DNA of 36,354 nt, from positions 1 through 36,354 of the forward strand of contig JAGBZM010000055.1 of NCBI GenBank assembly GCA_017628235.1, in the 5' to 3' direction. Below, piece by piece: positions 25,187 through 32,625 of this stretch. The stretch is from Lentisphaeria bacterium. GTDB lineage: Bacteria > Verrucomicrobiota > Lentisphaeria > Victivallales > Victivallaceae. The notes under the pieces were generated by a model. That model had not been told where the DNA came from and made no database searches. It was given only the letters and a program-made list of their open reading frames with translations. The stretch's first letter is position 1. Each line of letters opens with the position of its first letter. Position numbers and translations under genes: made by a program.

Positions 25187-25398
25187 AATTTTTCTCCAAA
25201 ATATAACAATATGTTGATTTATGAGGCGATTTCAAATTTCTCAACACCTTTTTGAATGACTCTCTGACGATCACCTCAGCTATTATTCTCTAAACAGTTT
25301 TCAAACCGGCATATCATCTGCGTCCGGTGCCACCCGCGCCGGTTGCGCGGGGTATACCTCCTTGACAGAAAATCTGTTTCATAATCTCAATCACCGTA
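25187..25398 (-). promoter_or_regulatory. Structured spacer before thrS, no gene
   Basis: A 212-base gap between rnhB and thrS. On the minus strand it holds, in order, a short hairpin ACAGA/TCTGT, a perfect 8-base SD sequence AAGGAGGT (25363-25356) with no start codon at a useful distance, and a hairpin of seven GC pairs (25351-25333). GGGTGGCACC follows, overlapping the last three bases of that stem; then comes AT-rich sequence up to the thrS SD. I found no good promoter. The GC island in an AT-rich leader suggests a functional RNA fold, identity unknown. Confidence 0.4.
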
Positions 25399-26067
25399 TT
25401 AAAAATCCAATGTTCCCTGCACCGGTGTATCCGGCAGCAATTCATACACCGGACGGAAACTTTTCCGGTGTATCGGCGATGGCCCATATTTCTTCAGAGC
25501 CGCCAGATGCTCTGCTGTTCCGTAGCCTTTATGTCTGGCAAATCCATATTGCGGATACGACTTATCCGCTTCCATCATTATCCGGTCACGGGTAACTTTG
25601 GCCACGATACTGGCAGCCGCGATACTGGCACTGCGGGCATCCCCCTTTACCAGATTACGCGACGGCAGAGTAAACTGCACCGGCAACCCGTCAACCAGAA
25701 CAAAATCTGCTTTTTCCAATCCGGCCACCGCCCGGCGCATCGCCTGATGCGTGGCCCGTAATATATCAAGCCGGTCGATCTCTGCCGCACTTTCCGATAC
25801 GACAGAAATCTGTATTCCCGGCAGCGAGAAAAGTTCCTGATACAACTCTTCCCTCTCCGCTTCTGAAAGCTGCTTGGAGTCAAAAACTCCCGGCAGTGCC
25901 GGAACATCCGGCGGCAACACCACTGCCGCCGCCGTCACCGGACCGGCCAGTGGACCGCGACCGGCCTCATCGACCCCCGCTATCCAATAAAAACCCTCCG
26001 TCCGAAGCTGCTGCTCCGACCGGAGGAGTTCATCGTCCTGTGTCAGGACAGCCCGTTGCTGTGCCAT
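25399..26067 (-). CDS. rnhB: Ribonuclease HII
   Basis: Protein of 222 aa from the ATG at 26067; a GTG at 26079 would add four residues and neither start has a clear SD. The catalytic carboxylates are visible in GVDEAGRGPLAGPV (Asp and Glu) and FVLVDGLPV. KGDARSASIAAASIVAKVTRDRIM and YGFARHKGYGT are signature stretches. It removes ribonucleotides and RNA primers from RNA-DNA hybrids. It lies at the end of rpsP-khpA-trmD-rplS-rnhB, a widespread order. Confidence 0.93.
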   Translation of the reverse strand: MAQQRAVLTQDDELLRSEQQLRTEGFYWIAGVDEAGRGPLAGPVTAAAVVLPPDVPALPGVFDSKQLSEAEREELYQELFSLPGIQISVVSESAAEIDRLDILRATHQAMRRAVAGLEKADFVLVDGLPVQFTLPSRNLVKGDARSASIAAASIVAKVTRDRIMMEADKSYPQYGFARHKGYGTAEHLAALKKYGPSPIHRKSFRPVYELLPDTPVQGTLDF

Positions 26068-26092
26068 AATCCAGGCCACAATCTGAAGTTGA

Positions 26093-26437
26093 TTACTTCA
26101 CGCGCAATTCTTTGACGCGGGCAGCTTTACCAACTTTGTCACGGAGGTAGTAGAGTTTGGCGCGGCGGACCAGTCCGCGACGGACAACCTCAATACCCGC
26201 AATACGGGGACTGTTGATCGGGAACACACGCTCCACGCCCTGACCGGACTGGACCCGGCGAACCGTGAAGGTCTCCTCGATACCGCTGCCGCGACGGGCA
26301 ATAACCGTACCCTGGAAATACTGAATACGCTCGGTGTCACCCTCAATGATCTTGACCGCGATTTTGATCGTGTCACCGATGTTGAACTGGTAATCGGCTT
26401 TCGCCTCTGCTTTACGGATGTTGTCAACTATGTTCAT
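26093..26437 (-). CDS. rplS: 50S ribosomal protein L19
   Basis: Protein of 114 aa with the L19 core: [33 protein letters not shown], then [28 protein letters not shown] and the [19 protein letters not shown] tail. It sits at the 30S-50S interface. Its ATG overlaps the trmD stop by 4 bases, so the two are translationally coupled. Confidence 0.97.
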   Translation of the reverse strand: MNIVDNIRKAEAKADYQFNIGDTIKIAVKIIEGDTERIQYFQGTVIARRGSGIEETFTVRRVQSGQGVERVFPINSPRIAGIEVVRRGLVRRAKLYYLRDKVGKAARVKELRVK

Positions 26438-27141
26438 TTTTTTACCTCTCTATTAAGCTCTGAAATCAGATACTTTTCCCATAAATCCGGCCGCCTCTCG
26501 CGGGTAATCCTTTCCGCTTCGCGTTTCCGGAACTCAGCTACTTTGCCGTGATCGCCGCTTAACAGCAGCTCCGGCACCTTCAACCCCCGGAATTCCGGAG
26601 GACGTGTGTATTGCGGATATTCCAGCAGCCCCATCGAATGAGACTCCTCCACCGCCGACTCGCCATCGCCCAGCACCCCCGGCAACAACCGGATCACCGC
26701 ATCGGCGATCGCCATTGCCGCGATATTTCCACTGGACAGAACGAAGTCTCCGATAGATATCTCCCGGTCTACGACCAGGTCGATAAACCGCTGATCCACG
26801 CCTTCATAATGTCCGGCGACGAGGATCAAATGCTCCTCTTTCGCCAGTTCCTGTGCCAGACGCTGATTCATCACCTCACCTCTCGGCGAAGTCAATATCA
26901 CCATGCTTCCGGCACCTCTGACCGACTCGACCGCCCTGGTCAGCACATCGGGAACCATCAACATTCCCGGTCCGCCTCCGTAAGGCTTCTCATCGACTGT
27001 ACCCCGGGCATCCGCCGCGAATCGCCGCACATCAACCGCATTTACCGAAATCACCCCTTTTCTGGCAGCCCGTCCGATGATACTCTCACCCAACGGGCCG
27101 GGAAACAACTCCGGAAAAAGTGTCAATATGTCGATCCGCAT
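26434..27141 (-). CDS. trmD: tRNA (guanine-N1)-methyltransferase TrmD
   Basis: Protein of 235 aa from the ATG at 27141, giving the canonical [13 protein letters not shown] start; a GTG at 27147 is two codons earlier. The trefoil-knot SPOUT region is clear ([29 protein letters not shown]), as is GGGPGMLM. It methylates G37 of tRNAs with G36, preventing frameshifts. In many bacteria rimM lies directly upstream; here only 34 bases separate trmD from khpA and rimM is absent. Confidence 0.96.
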   Translation of the reverse strand: MRIDILTLFPELFPGPLGESIIGRAARKGVISVNAVDVRRFAADARGTVDEKPYGGGPGMLMVPDVLTRAVESVRGAGSMVILTSPRGEVMNQRLAQELAKEEHLILVAGHYEGVDQRFIDLVVDREISIGDFVLSSGNIAAMAIADAVIRLLPGVLGDGESAVEESHSMGLLEYPQYTRPPEFRGLKVPELLLSGDHGKVAEFRKREAERITRERRPDLWEKYLISELNREVKK

Positions 27142-27175
27142 AGACACCCGCTATCTCAATCCAATCAACTGTCCG

Positions 27176-27490
27176 TCAATCCATCACATCGACAGACACC
27201 CGTTTACGCTGTCTGCCGGCGGCTCCGCTGACCAATGAACGGATCGCCATGATGGTTTTGCCGCGTTTACCGACGATTTTTCCGATATCTTCCTTGCTGC
27301 AGCGGATCTGAATAGTCGCGCCCTCGCTGCTCTCCACAGTGGAAATTCTGACCTCATCCGGATTATCGACCAGAGATTTGACCACATAATCCACAAATGA
27401 TTCCAAATCCTGCAAAGAACCTCTGCCGCCAGTCGCGGCGGAAACGCTCTTACTGCCGCCGAAAAGGAAGCCGAATAATTTCTTAAACAT
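27176..27490 (-). CDS. khpA: KH-domain RNA-binding protein KhpA-like
   Basis: Protein of 104 aa. Residues about 27-104 form a KH domain with the RNA-gripping loop GKRG (74-77, in IGKIVGKRGKTI) and the RVSVDVMD end. This is the KhpA/YlqC family, normally about 76-80 aa; here there is an extra N-terminus of about 25 residues (MFKKLFGFLFGGSKSVSAA) that is hydrophobic and basic and might touch the membrane. It sits between rpsP and trmD as in many bacteria. KhpA proteins bind many RNAs and affect cell division in streptococci. Confidence 0.9.
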   Translation of the reverse strand: MFKKLFGFLFGGSKSVSAATGGRGSLQDLESFVDYVVKSLVDNPDEVRISTVESSEGATIQIRCSKEDIGKIVGKRGKTIMAIRSLVSGAAGRQRKRVSVDVMD

Positions 27491-27505
27491 CGGAACTTAC
27501 TCCAA

Positions 27506-27856
27506 TCAAGCCTCGGCAGGAGCTTCAGCAGCTTCAGCAGCAGCTTTAGCTTCGGCTTCGGCAGCGGCTTTGGCTTTCGCCTTCTTGGAAATATTCGCCG
27601 GACGGACACGATCTTTCAAAACGACACCGGTACGGGCGCGATCGACGATATCTTTGACCGTCTCGGACAATTCTGCACCGACACCGGCCCAGTAGTCGAT
27701 CCGGGCAAGATCGATCTTCTCTTCCTTGCTGCGCGGATTGTAGAAACCCACTTCTTCGATCGCTTTGCCGTCACGGCTGGAACGCTGATCCATCACCACG
27801 ACCCGGAAACAGACCGCATTGCGGGTTCCGGTACGTTTCAATCTGATTCTGACCAT
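27506..27856 (-). CDS. rpsP: 30S ribosomal protein S16 with Ala/Glu/Lys-rich tail
   Basis: Protein of 116 aa. The first about 85 residues are classic S16 (MVRIRLKRTGTRN, VVMDQRSSRDGKAIEEVGFYNPRSKEEK, YWAGVGAELSETV). The last about 28 residues are a low-complexity Ala/Glu/Lys tail, as occurs in S16 of various phyla. It is the first gene of the rpsP-khpA-trmD-rplS-rnhB run. Its SD (AAGAGGT) lies inside one arm of a 10-bp inverted repeat, so translation is probably controlled by leader folding. Confidence 0.96.
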   Translation of the reverse strand: MVRIRLKRTGTRNAVCFRVVVMDQRSSRDGKAIEEVGFYNPRSKEEKIDLARIDYWAGVGAELSETVKDIVDRARTGVVLKDRVRPANISKKAKAKAAAEAEAKAAAEAAEAPAEA

Positions 27857-28050
27857 AAAACTGTTTACCTCTTGTTAATATTCGTTTCTTCACGTTTCAC
27901 TTTTCCCGTTCGCAACCACTGACAAGAGGTACAGCTACGTTACAGAAATCCCGGTTTTCCGGCGACTTCCCCCTCTTTTCAGGTGCGACGAACCGACAGG
28001 CCCAGAGGATTTCGGCCATAGGTCCATGCATTACGCATCTGCAAAAGTCT
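27857..28050 (-). promoter_or_regulatory. rpsP leader: candidate SD-sequestering RNA switch
   Basis: About 190 bases from the expected start (about 28049) to the rpsP ATG. A perfect 10-bp inverted repeat (27931-27922 with 27875-27866; TACCTCTTGT/ACAAGAGGTA, 46-base loop) buries the SD. Upstream, CCTCT (28008-28004) can pair with AGAGG (27976-27972), and that same AAGAGG can instead pair with the CCTCTT of the first SD-blocking arm. A further 7-bp helix joins 28013-28007 to 27951-27945, and CCGG-AAAA-CCGG forms at 27962-27951. This is a four-segment either/or layout. S16 feedback or another ligand is possible; the trigger is unknown. Confidence 0.6.
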
Positions 28051-28053
28051 TAT

Positions 28054-28082
28054 AATATACTGCTTGTTGAAAGATTATGCAA
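28054..28082 (-). promoter_or_regulatory. Promoter of the rpsP operon
   Basis: TTGCAT (28082-28077), 17-bp spacer, TATATT (28059-28054) on the minus strand, giving the long leader described at 27857-28050. Confidence 0.72.
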
Positions 28083-28171
28083 ATTTTTCAGTAAAAAATC
28101 CCGCTTTTTTTTGCATTTTTCCGCTTTTGCCCCGGATAAATCCGGCAAAAACAGATTTCTCCGTCCGGAGA
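28083..28171 (-). other. waaA downstream spacer with hairpin
   Basis: After the waaA stop the minus strand can form a hairpin (arms TTTTGCC and GGCAAAA at about 28130-28155, with inner GGAT/ATCC pairs). No T-run follows it directly. It may still end the ptsH-ptsI-waaA transcript, but I cannot call it a proven intrinsic terminator. Confidence 0.3.
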
Positions 28172-29470
28172 TCACCCGGCAATGCCGTTTTTGCAGCAGG
28201 TTTGAAGCGCATCGATCGTCCGGTCGGTCGCGCCCCGGTGGATATTGATCGCCGCACTGGCCCGGTCACCGAATTCCCGGCGCAATTCAGCGGAAGATAT
28301 CAGCCGGCGGAGTGTCGGCTGCAATTCTGCATCGCTGCAGCAGAACACCGCTTTATTCTCTTCCAGCACTTTCAGAATGTACCGGAAGTTACGCAATACC
28401 GTCCCGGTGACGATCGGTTTGCTCAGCAACGCCGGTTCGATCAGGTTATGTCCTTCATCATGTCCGGCAAAACTTTTTCCCATGATCACCACGTCAGCTC
28501 CATTCATCAGCTGCAGCATCTCTCCGGTCGTATCTGCCAGCAATATGTCCATCTCTTTTTCCGGCAGACCGGCATCACTGCGCCGGGCAAATTCCACGTC
28601 TTTACCGGCCAGCAATCCGGCAATGTCATCGCCTCTTTCGGCATGCCGGGGGACAATCACCAGCTTCAAAGCCGGAAACTCCTTTTTCAGAGCGATAAAC
28701 TCATCCGTGATCAACTCTTCCTCCCCCGGATGGGTGCTGGCACCGAAAAGAATGATGTTTTCCGGAGCATTGCCCAAATAACCATGCAGAATGTTTTCAT
28801 CCGGCAGTGCCGGGATACGCTGGTCGAACTTCATATTTCCGGTCACCTGCACATTTGCCCGTGGCGAAACGGACAGAAACCGCTGCATATCAGATTCTGA
28901 TTGGGTCAGAATCAACGAAAATTTGCGGAGTAGCGGGGAGAAAAAGAGTTTGCCCAGCCGCCGGTAACCTTTGGCCGAGTGATCCGACATGCGGGCATTC
29001 ACCAGCAGCACCGGAATCTTTTTCGCCGATGCCACTGAAATCAGATTCGGCCATATTTCTGTTTCAAATATCACCAGTCCGGCCGGCCGGAGCAGACGAA
29101 AAACCCGCCTCACCATCCAGGGAAAATCCAGCGGACAGAATATTACCGCCGTATTCTCCGGACAACGGTTGCGCGCCACATCCTGCCCGGTCGTCGTCGT
29201 GGTCGAAATAATGAATTTCTGCTCCGGGAAACGCTGCAGATAACGGCGGATCATCGAAATCGCCACCACCGTTTCCCCGACACTGACCGCGTGAATCCAC
29301 ACCGCATCGCGGAATCCGGATAACTCTTCTTTGCGGGAACCGAAAAAACCGAAACGCTCCCGGTAGGTACTTTTCCAACCGCCGCGACTGCGGTACTTCA
29401 GGATCAATTCCGGCAGAAAAAAGATAAACCCCAGCGGCATCAGCAAATTGTATATGATCAAACCTATCAT
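28172..29470 (-). CDS. waaA: 3-deoxy-D-manno-octulosonic acid (KDO) transferase
   Basis: Protein of 432 aa, family length. An N-terminal membrane anchor (about 5-25) is followed by the GT30 signature VWIHAVSVGE with the proposed catalytic Glu66, then IISTTTTTGQDVA, the LVIFETEIWPNLI stretch and the C-terminal GT-B half (ILLADTTGEMLQLMNGADVVIMGKSF, GGHN-like DEGHNLIEPAL). It adds KDO to lipid A on the cytoplasmic face of the inner membrane, indicating a lipopolysaccharide-bearing outer membrane. It starts 3 bases after the preceding gene's stop. Confidence 0.95.
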   Translation of the reverse strand: MIGLIIYNLLMPLGFIFFLPELILKYRSRGGWKSTYRERFGFFGSRKEELSGFRDAVWIHAVSVGETVVAISMIRRYLQRFPEQKFIISTTTTTGQDVARNRCPENTAVIFCPLDFPWMVRRVFRLLRPAGLVIFETEIWPNLISVASAKKIPVLLVNARMSDHSAKGYRRLGKLFFSPLLRKFSLILTQSESDMQRFLSVSPRANVQVTGNMKFDQRIPALPDENILHGYLGNAPENIILFGASTHPGEEELITDEFIALKKEFPALKLVIVPRHAERGDDIAGLLAGKDVEFARRSDAGLPEKEMDILLADTTGEMLQLMNGADVVIMGKSFAGHDEGHNLIEPALLSKPIVTGTVLRNFRYILKVLEENKAVFCCSDAELQPTLRRLISSAELRREFGDRASAAINIHRGATDRTIDALQTCCKNGIAG

Positions 29471-29473
29471 CTG

Positions 29474-29887
29474 TCAATCCGTAAAATGTGTAAGTATATA
29501 ATTCACTGCGCTCTCCATATCCGGCAGAATCTTGGTACAGTATTTGACCATCCAGGGACTGCATTCCCGGTATTCAAACGGAGAAAACGCCACGATAAAC
29601 TTTCCGAGATCATGGGCAGCATAAAAAACCTCCATACTGGTACCGATGCTCGGCTTACTGTAATTGACCAGAATCAGATCCGCCTCACGGACATCACGCA
29701 GGTCAAATTCCACGATCTCATTGGCACTGTCAACTTCCCGGTCAACGAATTTGCGCCTCATGGGATCAAGCAGCACAAATTTATCACCCAGCATGATTTT
29801 GGCATTGTTCCGCCACTCTCTGGCAACTCCGCCGACCTCATCCATGATCGGACCGGAAAGATATATTTTGCGGTATTCCTCGCTCAT
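29474..29887 (-). CDS. Nucleoside 2-deoxyribosyltransferase-like protein
   Basis: Protein of 137 aa. KIYLSGPIMDE at the start, EFDLRDVREADLILVNY in the middle and SIGTSMEVFYAAHDLGK (Glu86 in the place of the catalytic glutamate) match the nucleoside 2-deoxyribosyltransferase fold, whose members swap or hydrolyse bases on deoxynucleosides. SD AGGTGGAG precedes the ATG. It lies between ptsI and waaA with short gaps, so it is co-transcribed with both. Its true substrate is not readable; salvage or nucleotide clean-up are the usual roles. Confidence 0.75.
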   Translation of the reverse strand: MSEEYRKIYLSGPIMDEVGGVAREWRNNAKIMLGDKFVLLDPMRRKFVDREVDSANEIVEFDLRDVREADLILVNYSKPSIGTSMEVFYAAHDLGKFIVAFSPFEYRECSPWMVKYCTKILPDMESAVNYILTHFTD

Positions 29888-29899
29888 AACTCCACCTTT

Positions 29900-31660
29900 T
29901 CAAATATCGGCCAATTCCGGAACCAGACGGCGGATCATATCAGCAGAGAGCTTCGTGACTTCCGCAGAATCATTGCACTGCAGTGCTTTGTCCACCAATT
30001 CCGCACACTCATGCATGGAAAAGCTGCGAACCAGTTTTTTCACCAGCGGCATCGATCCGGGCGACATACTCAATTCATTGACCCCCAACCCCAGCAGAAA
30101 CGGGACCATTGTCATATCTTCTGCGATCTGTCCGCAAACCGCGACCGGAATATTCTGTTTGACCGCCTCACCGACAGTATATTTTATCAACCGCAGCACT
30201 GCCGGATGAGCCGGACGGTAAAGGTGTCCGACTCTTTCATTGCTCCGGTCGGCAGCGATCGTATACTGGATCAAATCATTGCTTCCGATGCTGAAAAAGT
30301 CAGCTTCGACGGCAAAACGGTCAGCGATCATCGCCGCTGCCGGAGTTTCGATCATCACCCCCAGCGGAATCGAATCGGCAAAAGGTATCTGTTCCGCCAG
30401 CAGCTGCGCTTTTAATCCGGCGATAATCTCTTTGGTTTCCAGAAGTTCATCCATACAGCTGATCATCGGCAGCATGATCTGCATATTTCCGTGTACTCCG
30501 GCGCGCATCAACGCCCGCAGCTGGGTATCGAAAATATCCCGTCTCTCCCGCAAACACAAGCGGATTCCCCGCAAACCGAGAAACGGATTCTGTTCAGCGG
30601 CGCGGAAAATGCCGCTGCTGAGCTTGTCTCCGCCGATATCCAGTGTGCGGATCGTCACCGGATCGTTTCCGGCAGATATCATCAATTTCTTATAAATCTC
30701 GTACTGCTCATCCTCATCCGGCAGATTGTTCTCATCCATAAAAAGAAATTCCGTCCGGAAAAGGCCGATTCCGCCTGCCCCGTTTTTGCGTATCTCCGCG
30801 TAATCCTCGCCATCTTCCACATTGGCAACGATCTCCACCGCAAAGCCGTCAGTTGTTTCCGCCCGCAGATCGCGGTTGCCGGATAACTGCCGGTAAAGCT
30901 TTTCAGCTTCCAGATTTTTCAACCGGTATGCCTCCTCGGTCCCGGCATCGGGATTGATGATGACCTTGCCGCTGAATCCGTCAATAATCAGCTTATCCGC
31001 CACCGTCAGGCTGTCCAGCAATTCCCGGGGAAAACCTACTACCGCCGGCAGCATCATGGAACGTGCCAGAATCGCCGTGTGGCTGGTGGCACTGCCGGTC
31101 TCCACTGCAAACCCCAGCACCTTTTCCCGGTCCAACCCGGCAGTTTCCGACGGAGTCAATGTTGGAGCAATCACTATTCGCGGCTCATCGTAAGCCAGTA
31201 TCCTCTCTCCGGCATCGGCCATATTTCCGGCGATACGGTGTCCCACATCGCGGATGTCGATGGCTCTTTCCTGCAGATAAACATCCTCCACTGCCGAAAA
31301 TGCGGCAGCGAACTTTTCCACTGCCCGGTACACCGCTGATTCGGCATCGTAAAGTTCTTCAGAGATCCCCTTTTCCACCTCGGAGATCATCATTCTATCC
31401 TCGACCAGCAGCAAATGGGCCTCGAAAATATCGGCCTCATTGTCATAAAGTTTTTTCCGCAGCCGGGTCTGCAATTCAGCAAGTTGTTCTTTGGTAACGG
31501 CAAGAGCTGTGTGGAATTTTTCCAATTCAAATGCCACCTGCTCCGGAGTGATCGTTGTATTTTTGCCGTGATCGGCCACACTGTGCAGTATCATAACTCT
31601 GCCGATGGCGATTCCGGGAGCAACCGGAGTAGCCTGAACAGTACAACTGGGAACGCGCAT
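29900..31660 (-). CDS. ptsI: PTS enzyme I (PEP-protein phosphotransferase)
   Basis: Protein of 586 aa from the ATG at 31660, seven bases after the SD GGAGG; the adjacent ATG at 31663 is possible. A longer reading would overlap ptsH and is unlikely. The phospho-histidine lies in GSATSHTAILAR (His194; the usual GGRTSH is slightly altered). The C-terminal PEP-binding barrel shows GGIGLFRTEFLFMD, IRTLDIGGDK, LGLRGIRLCL, GVMIETPAA, FFSIGSNDLIQYT and VCGQIAED. It passes phosphate from PEP to HPr. No EII gene lies nearby. Confidence 0.96.
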   Translation of the reverse strand: MRVPSCTVQATPVAPGIAIGRVMILHSVADHGKNTTITPEQVAFELEKFHTALAVTKEQLAELQTRLRKKLYDNEADIFEAHLLLVEDRMMISEVEKGISEELYDAESAVYRAVEKFAAAFSAVEDVYLQERAIDIRDVGHRIAGNMADAGERILAYDEPRIVIAPTLTPSETAGLDREKVLGFAVETGSATSHTAILARSMMLPAVVGFPRELLDSLTVADKLIIDGFSGKVIINPDAGTEEAYRLKNLEAEKLYRQLSGNRDLRAETTDGFAVEIVANVEDGEDYAEIRKNGAGGIGLFRTEFLFMDENNLPDEDEQYEIYKKLMISAGNDPVTIRTLDIGGDKLSSGIFRAAEQNPFLGLRGIRLCLRERRDIFDTQLRALMRAGVHGNMQIMLPMISCMDELLETKEIIAGLKAQLLAEQIPFADSIPLGVMIETPAAAMIADRFAVEADFFSIGSNDLIQYTIAADRSNERVGHLYRPAHPAVLRLIKYTVGEAVKQNIPVAVCGQIAEDMTMVPFLLGLGVNELSMSPGSMPLVKKLVRSFSMHECAELVDKALQCNDSAEVTKLSADMIRRLVPELADI

Positions 31661-31676
31661 CATTCCGCCTCCGGAG

Positions 31677-31961
31677 TCAGTTTTCGTCAAAATTACGGTT
31701 GAAATATTCCACGAATTGTTCCACTGCCGCGTCGGCATCATCTCCGACGGCGATCAATTCCAATTCGGTATCCTTACAGGCAGCCAGCATCAACATCGCC
31801 AGCACACTGCGGCAATCTGCCGCGCTGCCTTTGCCATCGGTACGGCGGAGTTTCAAATCAGCTTTAAACCGGTTGGCGATATGCACCAGCTGGGCTGCCG
31901 GACGGGCATGAAGTCCCATCGGACTGCCGACAGTAACGGTTCTGATCACTTGAGCTGTCAT
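31677..31961 (-). CDS. ptsH: PTS phosphocarrier protein HPr
   Basis: Protein of 94 aa. MGLHARPAAQ carries the phosphorylated histidine (His18). A serine at 52 (CRSVLAMLML) is in the position of the regulatory Ser46 of Firmicutes HPr, so HPr-kinase control is conceivable. It is first in ptsH-ptsI-ndt-like-waaA. An SD (AAGGAG) precedes the ATG. A leader of about 100 bases contains a small GCCGGA/TCCGGC hairpin (31990-32006). Confidence 0.96.
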   Translation of the reverse strand: MTAQVIRTVTVGSPMGLHARPAAQLVHIANRFKADLKLRRTDGKGSAADCRSVLAMLMLAACKDTELELIAVGDDADAAVEQFVEYFNRNFDEN

Positions 31962-32066
31962 CCCGGAAACTCCTTTTTTTACCGGTTGCGCCGGAAAAAA
32001 TCCGGCTCATTAAAAATCATCCCGGCCACCCCAAAACAAGAGTGCCCGGAAATTTAACACTTCCTT

Positions 32067-32095
32067 AATATATCACCCTAATGGCATTTTTTCAA
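32067..32095 (-). promoter_or_regulatory. Promoter of ptsH-ptsI-waaA run
   Basis: TTGAAA (32095-32090), 17-bp spacer, TATATT (32072-32067) on the minus strand. It is divergent from the promoter at 32106-32133; the two -35 boxes are 10 bases apart. Confidence 0.78.
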
Positions 32096-32105
32096 ACTGT
32101 TCCTG

Positions 32106-32133
32106 TTGAGTTTGAGCGATTTCAGCGTATATT
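32106..32133 (+). promoter_or_regulatory. Promoter of the small membrane-anchored protein gene
   Basis: TTGAGT (32106-32111), 16-bp spacer, TATATT (32128-32133) on the plus strand. The expected start is near 32140. Confidence 0.6.
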
Positions 32134-32201
32134 TATGAATAGAGGAGCTGTTTGCGGAACTTTTACCGCAGAAAAACAACAACCACGAGGAGGAAAAAAA
32201 A

Positions 32202-32513
32202 ATGAAACCGTTTTACCTGTCGATCCTGACCATCGCTGCGCTCATCGCGCTTGTCACCATCCTGCTGCTGCCGTCGGGCAATGCCCAGAGCAGCAACAGT
32301 CAGGAATTCACCCCCAGCCGCTTCGTCATCACCGCCGCCGAGATCAATGTTCTTTCCCCGCAGATGAATGGCAGTCATGCCACCCAGAATGTCCTGGTAA
32401 AAATGGATACTGTCACCGGCAGATCGTGGATACTGCAACTGGAAGTCGCCGGCGGCAATGAACCGCGTGTCCGCACTTCCGCCTGGCGGGAACTGGGGTT
32501 CCGGGCAAAATAA
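32202..32513 (+). CDS. Small membrane-anchored or exported protein, unknown function
   Basis: Protein of 103 aa. Residues about 5-24 are a hydrophobic helix (LSILTIAALIALVTILLLP) followed by a polar SSNSQ linker; this could be a signal peptide or a permanent anchor. The rest (about 36-103) is a small beta-rich domain (RFVITAAEINVLSP, NVLVKMDTVTGRSWILQLEV). A strong SD (GAGGAGG) and a promoter at 32106-32133 support expression. I recognise no family. Confidence 0.75.
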   Translation: MKPFYLSILTIAALIALVTILLLPSGNAQSSNSQEFTPSRFVITAAEINVLSPQMNGSHATQNVLVKMDTVTGRSWILQLEVAGGNEPRVRTSAWRELGFRAK

Positions 32514-32526
32514 CCGCAGCTGCACC

Positions 32527-32555
32527 TTGCATTTCTGTAAAAAAACGTGTATATT
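32527..32555 (+). promoter_or_regulatory. Promoter of marC
   Basis: TTGCAT (32527-32532), 17-bp spacer, TATATT (32550-32555) on the plus strand, just past the stop of the small protein gene. Nothing terminator-like lies between them. Confidence 0.72.
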
Positions 32556-32625
32556 AAACTCCGTTCAATATAAAAACGGGAATTCCCTGATTTTCCGGTA
32601 ACATATTAAAAAAACGGAGTTTATC

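Noticed and set aside
25325-25351. T-box riboswitch upstream of thrS
   Set aside because: The core GGGTGGCACC is present, but its flanking arm pairs with sequence before it rather than after it, no specifier stem fits in the short space, no terminator follows, and the C in the variable position does not suit tRNA-Thr.
27857-28050. 6S RNA, SRP RNA or RNase P RNA between waaA and rpsP
   Set aside because: None of their conserved cores is visible, and the 3' part pairs with the rpsP SD, so a leader is the better reading.
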